DNA of 64,000 bases from Anoxybacterium sp963665645 (GTDB taxonomy: Bacteria; Bacillota; Clostridia; Peptostreptococcales; Anaerovoracaceae), in assembly GCA_963665645.2 (NCBI GenBank), contig CAXXQN010000007.1, positions 620,001 through 684,000 on the forward strand, written 5' to 3'. Below the pieces are notes generated by a model. It searched no databases. It was not told the DNA's origin and saw only the letters and a list, made by a program, of their open reading frames with translations. The position numbers and the translations under genes are program-made. Below are positions 59,395-64,000 of the stretch, in pieces; the first letter of the stretch is position 1, and the number at the start of each line of letters is the position of its first letter.

Positions 59395-62300
59395 ATGATA
59401 ACTGACAAATTTTCAAATAGAATAATGATTAGCTTGTTTGTTCTTATTTTCATAACAAGTTTTACAGGTGTTGTGAATGCTGGTTCAATGACAAAGGCAC
59501 CTTCTCCGGTTGTTTATAACGGGATATTAGATCTTGAAAAATGGGATGCTGAAAAAGATGGTGTCATAGAGTTAACGGGTACATGGGATTTTTACTGGGA
59601 TCAGTTGTTGACTTATCATAATCTGGAGAAAAATGCACTTGACCCGGATTTAAAAGCAAGCGTTCCTGTTGTCTGGAATACATATGAAATAGAAGGGAAG
59701 CCTTTGCCTGGATTTGGTTGCGCAACCTATAGGATTCAGGTAATCAATGCGGAGAAAGATACGCCTTTCGCTTTAAAAATTCCAACAATGTCTACAGCGT
59801 ACCGAATGTATCTGGATGATGAGATGATTGCGTCGAATGGTAATGTTACAGCTGAGAAAACACAATTTGTGCCGGAAAATAAACCGGCTACGGCGTACAT
59901 TGTTCCGAAAAAATCACAATTTAATCTTATTGTGCAGGTTGCAAATTATGCTTATGCCCGCGGTGGTATGTGGTATTCGATTAAAATGGGAACCCCCAAT
60001 CAAATTCAGGAAATGACACGAAAAACAATTTACACAGATTTGTTTTTGATAGGAAGCTTTTTCATCATGGGTCTTTATTATTTCAGTATTTTTCTTCTGA
60101 GACGTGAAGATAAAGCAAGTCTGTATTTTGTCTTGATGTGTTTTGTTGCGATGGGAAGAATCATGATCCATGGGGACTATGCTATTTATAAAGTACTGCC
60201 TTTTATCAACTTTAAGACGGTTGTCATATTAAATTATTATACAGTCTATTGGGGCGGGACAGCATTTCTTCTTTTTTTAAAGGAGTTATATCCTAATGAA
60301 GTTTCAAAATATGTTATAAAAGCTACGCTAGCCTATTCAGTAAGTATTTCAATATTAACTCTTTTCTTACAGCTACAGTATTTTACTAAATTTAAACCTA
60401 TTATGATGACTGCTGTTATATGTGCTGTTTTTTATGGCTTGATTTGTACTGGTATTGCATTTTATCGAAAAAAGGAAAATACGCATATTGTATTATTTGG
60501 TGCATGTAGTATTGGGGTAGGTGCGCTTTACGATGTATTATATCATGGTCAGGTTATTAATTTTGGTCTTGGAGAATTAACACCGATTGGTTTTTTTATA
60601 TTTATCTTTTCGCAATCTTTAATTTTAGCCAGAAGATTTTCTAAGGCTTATGATAAAGCGAACAGCCTTTCTAAGCAGCTTTTGCAATTGGATCAGTTAA
60701 AGGATGAATTTTTGGCCAACACTTCTCATGAATTAAGAACACCGCTAAATGGGATATTGGGCATTACAGAAGCTTTAATTCATGAAAGTGAGGGTAGCTT
60801 AAATGATAAGCAAAAAGAGAGCTTATCGATTATATCCTCCAGTAGCAGGAGATTATCCAATCTGGTGAATGAAATTTTAGACTATTCTAAGATGAAGCAT
60901 GGCGATGTGAACCTGAATTGCAGAGCGATAAATATCAATACGGTTGTAAAACCAACCTTAGCGATATTAAAGCATACAAAGAATTCAGCAAATTTGGAAA
61001 TTATGAATACTATTGACGATGAATTGCCATGTGTTTTCGCAGATGAAAATCGTTTTGCTCAGATCATTTATAATCTGATTGGAAACGCCCTTAAATTTAC
61101 TGAAAAAGGATATGTTAAGCTATCAGCAGATTTAGAAAATGATGAAATTATATTTTGTATTCATGATACAGGGGAAGGGATACCGAAAGAAAAGTATGAT
61201 GACATTTTTAAATCTTTTGAACAATTGGATACTACTGTGACACGGAAACATGGAGGAACTGGGTTAGGACTATCGATTACCAAACATCTGGTTGAATTAC
61301 ATAAGGGGAAAATCTGGGTAGACTCTGTTGTGGGAGAAGGAACAAAATTCTTTTTTACACTTCCGATTTCCCGGGAACAGGTGATAGAAGAAAGACAAAG
61401 CATACGATCAGAAATTGCGCCATCAAAAGGATTGGAAGAACAATATGGAACTTTTAAAATTCATGGCACAAAGGAGCATATTCTTATTGTGGATGATGAA
61501 ATACTAAACTTGCAGTCTGCCGCGGCAATACTCAAAATAAAAGGCTATACAATTTCAGCAGTAAATAATGGTATTTCAGCCTTAGAAAAAATAGAAAAAA
61601 TGAAAGACATTTCTTTGGTTATCTTAGATGTGATGATGCCTGAAATTTCAGGATATGAGATATGCCGAAAAATAAGAGAAAACAAATCCTGCTCTGATTT
61701 GCCTGTTTTAATGCTGACAGCCAAAGCTAATACGGAAGATGTTGTCATGGGCTTTGAGTCGGGAGCGAACGATTATCTGTCAAAACCATTTGAAGCAAGA
61801 GAACTTCTTGCCAGAGTGGAAACATTAGTCAATTTAAAAGAATCTGTTGCGCAGGCAAGAGCTGCCGAGACTGCTTTCCTGCAAGCTCAAATCAAACCAC
61901 ATTTTCTATTTAATGCGCTTAATACCATTTCCAACTTTTGTGACATCGATCCAAAGCGTGCTGAGCAGTTAATCAACGCATTAGCAAAGTACTTAAGAAA
62001 TAGTTTTGACTTCGATAACCTCGAAATGTTTATTACAATTGAGAAAGAAATGAGATTAGTGAGCGCATATGTTGAAATTGAACAAGCTCGTTTTGGTGGT
62101 AGCATCAAGGTTGTTTTTGATATAGATAATAGCCTAAAAGAAGAGATCCCCCCTTTATCAATACAACCATTGGTTGAGAATGCAATTCATCATGGACTAA
62201 GAAAGAAAAATGGAATGGGAACGGTTGTTATATCTGTACGAAAAGTTGCTGATGAAGTAAGAGTATTTGTTAAGGATGATGGCATTGGAATCGAAGACAA

Positions 62301-62487
62301 TATATTAGACAAACTTCTTTCAGAGTATAAAACAGGAAGCGTTGGACTTAGAAATATTGATTTAAGACTTAGAAAGTTATATGGAAAAGGGTTACATATA
62401 GAGAGTGAAATAAATAAAGGTACAACGGTCCTCTTTACGATATTTGGAGGAGGTGAAAGTGTTGATACGAGCAATCATTGTGGATGA
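59395..62487 (+). CDS. 7TM-DISM hybrid sensor kinase with two kinase modules
   Basis: 1030 residues. N-terminal membrane signal (about 11-28); an extracellular 7TMR-DISM ligand-binding region (about 50-205); seven membrane helices (about 215-410). Then HisKA with phospho-His in NTSHELRTPLNGILG (about 445), a HATPase with NLIGNALKFTEKGYV and GGTGLGLSITKHLV, and a receiver (about 696-810, LIVDDE, phospho-Asp in VILDVMMPE near 744). It continues into a LytS-type kinase: QAQIKPHFLFNALNTISNF (about 830) and a second HATPase (PLVENAIHHGLRKK, DDGIGI). Two kinase types in one chain is unusual and may let it phosphorylate both its own receiver and the partner regulator encoded next. The ribosome site is weak. 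Confidence 0.88.
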   Translation: MITDKFSNRIMISLFVLIFITSFTGVVNAGSMTKAPSPVVYNGILDLEKWDAEKDGVIELTGTWDFYWDQLLTYHNLEKNALDPDLKASVPVVWNTYEIEGKPLPGFGCATYRIQVINAEKDTPFALKIPTMSTAYRMYLDDEMIASNGNVTAEKTQFVPENKPATAYIVPKKSQFNLIVQVANYAYARGGMWYSIKMGTPNQIQEMTRKTIYTDLFLIGSFFIMGLYYFSIFLLRREDKASLYFVLMCFVAMGRIMIHGDYAIYKVLPFINFKTVVILNYYTVYWGGTAFLLFLKELYPNEVSKYVIKATLAYSVSISILTLFLQLQYFTKFKPIMMTAVICAVFYGLICTGIAFYRKKENTHIVLFGACSIGVGALYDVLYHGQVINFGLGELTPIGFFIFIFSQSLILARRFSKAYDKANSLSKQLLQLDQLKDEFLANTSHELRTPLNGILGITEALIHESEGSLNDKQKESLSIISSSSRRLSNLVNEILDYSKMKHGDVNLNCRAININTVVKPTLAILKHTKNSANLEIMNTIDDELPCVFADENRFAQIIYNLIGNALKFTEKGYVKLSADLENDEIIFCIHDTGEGIPKEKYDDIFKSFEQLDTTVTRKHGGTGLGLSITKHLVELHKGKIWVDSVVGEGTKFFFTLPISREQVIEERQSIRSEIAPSKGLEEQYGTFKIHGTKEHILIVDDEILNLQSAAAILKIKGYTISAVNNGISALEKIEKMKDISLVILDVMMPEISGYEICRKIRENKSCSDLPVLMLTAKANTEDVVMGFESGANDYLSKPFEARELLARVETLVNLKESVAQARAAETAFLQAQIKPHFLFNALNTISNFCDIDPKRAEQLINALAKYLRNSFDFDNLEMFITIEKEMRLVSAYVEIEQARFGGSIKVVFDIDNSLKEEIPPLSIQPLVENAIHHGLRKKNGMGTVVISVRKVADEVRVFVKDDGIGIEDNILDKLLSEYKTGSVGLRNIDLRLRKLYGKGLHIESEINKGTTVLFTIFGGGESVDTSNHCG

Positions 62488-63571
62488 TGAACAACCGGCA
62501 GTAGAAAAAATGACAAGACTACTGGGAGATAGTGGTGTTGTAGAGATAAAGGGTGCTTTTACGGATGCAGCATCCGCTGTAGAAAGCTTAAAAAATACAA
62601 TGGTTGATGTAGTTTTTCTTGATATAGAGATGCCATCTATGAGTGGCATGACACTTTCTCAAAAATTAACGGAGATAGACCAAAATATAGCGATTGTATT
62701 TACTACTGCTTATAGTAAATATGCAGTAGAGGCATTTCGACTGGATGCAATGGATTATCTCATGAAGCCGTTCGATAGAGAGCAATTAAAACAAACACTT
62801 GATCGGATTATTCAAAAAAAGAATATTAAAGTAGGCGTTTATAGCAATAAAATTTATTGTTTTGATAAATTTAAGGTAATCAATGAGAATAGCAAAGTAA
62901 GCTTTCGTACCGCTAAGGCGGAAGAACTTTTTGCATTTTTTATTGATAAATATGGTGCTGAGGTTTCCAGAAGTGAAATAATAGATCAAATATGGCCGGA
63001 ATTTGATGGAGACAAAGCAGTCGATAATTTTAATTCTAATTTATATTACATGAAAAAAGCATTACGAAACAATGGTTTTAAAATAGAGGTAGAACGTAAC
63101 AAGGATAAGTATAAGCTGATGATCGATTCGGGTTATTGTGATTACTTTGAATTTATGTCTTTTATATCTAATGAGAAAGATATAAAAGACAATATAATCA
63201 TTCGGCTTGAAGAAGCGATAAACCTTTATAAAGGTGAATACCTAAACGGAAACGATTATACATGGGCTGAAAGAAATCGACTTTATCTAAGAGAGAAGTA
63301 CATTCAATTGGTCTTCAAAGTGGCAAACTATTATAAGGACTTAAGGGAATATAATAAGATAATTGGGCTTATAAAAAACGCGCTGAGGTATGAACCCCTT
63401 CACGAAGAACTAAATACCATGCTAATTAAAATATATATCAGTATGGAAGATGCATATTCAGCAATAAAGCATTTTAACCAGTATAAGGAAAAGCTTATCA
63501 ATGAACTTGGAATTGAACCCAATTCAGATATTAAAAAAATGATAAAAATAATAAGAAAAGAATTCGTCTGA
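62459..63571 (+). CDS. Response regulator with SARP-type (wHTH plus BTAD) output
   Basis: About 370 residues. GTG 62459 is chosen because GGAGGAGG ends five bases upstream; TTG 62444 overlaps that site. Residues 1-120 are a receiver (AIIVDDEQPAVEKM, phospho-Asp in VVFLDIEMPSMSGM, TTAYSKYAVEAF, DYLMKPFDREQL). Then a winged helix (VSFRTAKAEELFAFFIDKYGAEVSRSEIIDQIWPEFDGDKAVDNFNSNLYYMKKAL) and a TPR-like bacterial transcriptional activation domain (about 220-365) as in SARP regulators. It overlaps the kinase gene by 29 bases, so they are a cognate pair. Its targets are unknown; the SLH protein gene downstream is possible. Confidence 0.88.
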   Translation: MLIRAIIVDDEQPAVEKMTRLLGDSGVVEIKGAFTDAASAVESLKNTMVDVVFLDIEMPSMSGMTLSQKLTEIDQNIAIVFTTAYSKYAVEAFRLDAMDYLMKPFDREQLKQTLDRIIQKKNIKVGVYSNKIYCFDKFKVINENSKVSFRTAKAEELFAFFIDKYGAEVSRSEIIDQIWPEFDGDKAVDNFNSNLYYMKKALRNNGFKIEVERNKDKYKLMIDSGYCDYFEFMSFISNEKDIKDNIIIRLEEAINLYKGEYLNGNDYTWAERNRLYLREKYIQLVFKVANYYKDLREYNKIIGLIKNALRYEPLHEELNTMLIKIYISMEDAYSAIKHFNQYKEKLINELGIEPNSDIKKMIKIIRKEFV

Positions 63572-63590
63572 TAAACAGGCGAATTTTTTT
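63561..63590 (+). terminator. Terminator after the response regulator
   Basis: AATTCGTCTG / CAGGCGAATT around ATAAA with a T-run; the left arm overlaps the stop codon. Confidence 0.85.
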
Positions 63591-63704
63591 GTGTATGAAA
63601 AAGGAGTAATTTGTCGTTTAGTGGTGGTTTAGAAGGATGATATACAATTGAAAAGAGTGTGTTTTTCCTGATTTATTAAACTTATTATTTTTGGAGGGTG
63701 CAAA

Positions 63705-64000
63705 ATGATGAAAAGAAAGAAGGTTTTATTATTAACCTTTATTTTGTGGATAACCAGTGCCTTGAATTACTCGGTACTTGCGTTGTCAAATGAGCCCATA
63801 ACAAGCAATTTATCAGATGTTGATAATCACTGGGCGCAAGAGGAAATTATTAAATATGTTGAAAAAGGTTTTATAAACGGGTACGGAAATAATTCCTTTC
63901 AACCAAACAGTTATATTAAAAGATCAGAATTTATTAAAATAGTAAATACAGTATTTGGATTTACTGAGAAAGATGATATTGATTTTAAGGATGTAAAGGC
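63705..64000 (+). CDS. SLH-domain secreted protein, 3' end outside window
   Basis: GGAGGG lies seven bases before ATG 63705 and the frame is open to the window end (98 codons). A signal peptide (KRKKVLLLTFILWITSALNYSVLA) is followed at about residue 36 by an SLH domain (LSDVDNHWAQEEIIKYVEKGFINGYGNNSFQPNSYIKRSEFIKIV) and the start of a second (FKDV). It would be held on the cell wall. The rest of the protein and its function lie beyond the window. Confidence 0.85.
   Translation, partial: MMKRKKVLLLTFILWITSALNYSVLALSNEPITSNLSDVDNHWAQEEIIKYVEKGFINGYGNNSFQPNSYIKRSEFIKIVNTVFGFTEKDDIDFKDVK

Noticed and set aside
1..64000. CRISPR array, tRNA or rRNA genes
   Set aside because: No regularly spaced direct repeats and no tRNA- or rRNA-like sequence was noticed on reading; a covariance-model scan was not possible.

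Overview
The window looks like chromosome of a low-to-moderate GC, strictly anaerobic Firmicute of class Clostridia. Support: S-layer-homology surface proteins, strong AGGAGG ribosome sites, a ferredoxin-linked (confurcating-type) lactate dehydrogenase, butyrate-type acyl phosphate chemistry, a Tad/Flp pilus locus and a cyclic-di-GMP-I riboswitch. Family or genus cannot be fixed from the sequence alone; an Anaerovorax/Eubacterium-like lineage is only a guess. No tRNA, rRNA, CRISPR array, prophage or classical IS element was seen. || Layout. 1-8.1 kb: end of a YibE/F membrane protein, then a 2265-residue secreted SLH protein with a PHP-type metallohydrolase core. 8.3-11.0 kb: a TetM-like ribosomal GTPase fused to a Rae1/YacP-like NYN nuclease domain. 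11.0-19.5 kb (minus strand): a cytoplasmic molybdoenzyme module, namely ROK regulator, mobB, mobA, a DMSO-reductase-family catalytic subunit, a four-cluster ferredoxin subunit, a TorD chaperone fused to an AsrA-like subunit, and an AsrB-like flavin reductase. 19.9-24.5 kb: a sigma-54 activator, a sigma-54 promoter with candidate enhancer sites, and atoE-atoD-atoA (short-chain fatty acid uptake and CoA transfer). || 24.6-42.0 kb: a promoter, a c-di-GMP-I riboswitch with terminator, a tyrosine recombinase flanked by an exact 22-bp inverted repeat, and a complete Tad pilus operon (prepilin peptidase, two Flp pilins, CpaB, TadZ, TadA, TadB, TadC, three TadE/G pseudopilins). The operon carries unusual passengers: a cpaE-cpaB chimera left by a tandem duplication, a DUF192 protein, a DivIVA-like coiled coil, a solute-binding lipoprotein, and a VWA protein with three isopeptide-type pilin domains but no sortase signal. 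Together this suggests a c-di-GMP-responsive, possibly phase-variable adhesive pilus. || 42.2-58.3 kb is catabolic. lctBCD (minus strand) sits behind a promoter with two TTGGT-N3-ACCAA operators. An IclR regulator precedes an MFS transporter, nitrilase-family hydrolase, ketopantoate-reductase-like dehydrogenase, four-subunit 2-oxoacid:ferredoxin oxidoreductase, Ptb and Buk: a route from an unknown 2-oxo or 2-hydroxy acid to acyl-CoA, acyl phosphate and ATP. Next comes a hydroxyaryl decarboxylase set (UbiD/BsdC, BsdD, LpdD-like, UbiX). ubiX and the following FadR-type regulator each carry a one-base frameshift in a homopolymer. || 59.4-64 kb: a 7TM-DISM hybrid kinase with two different kinase modules, a response regulator with a SARP/BTAD output region, and the start of another SLH protein.
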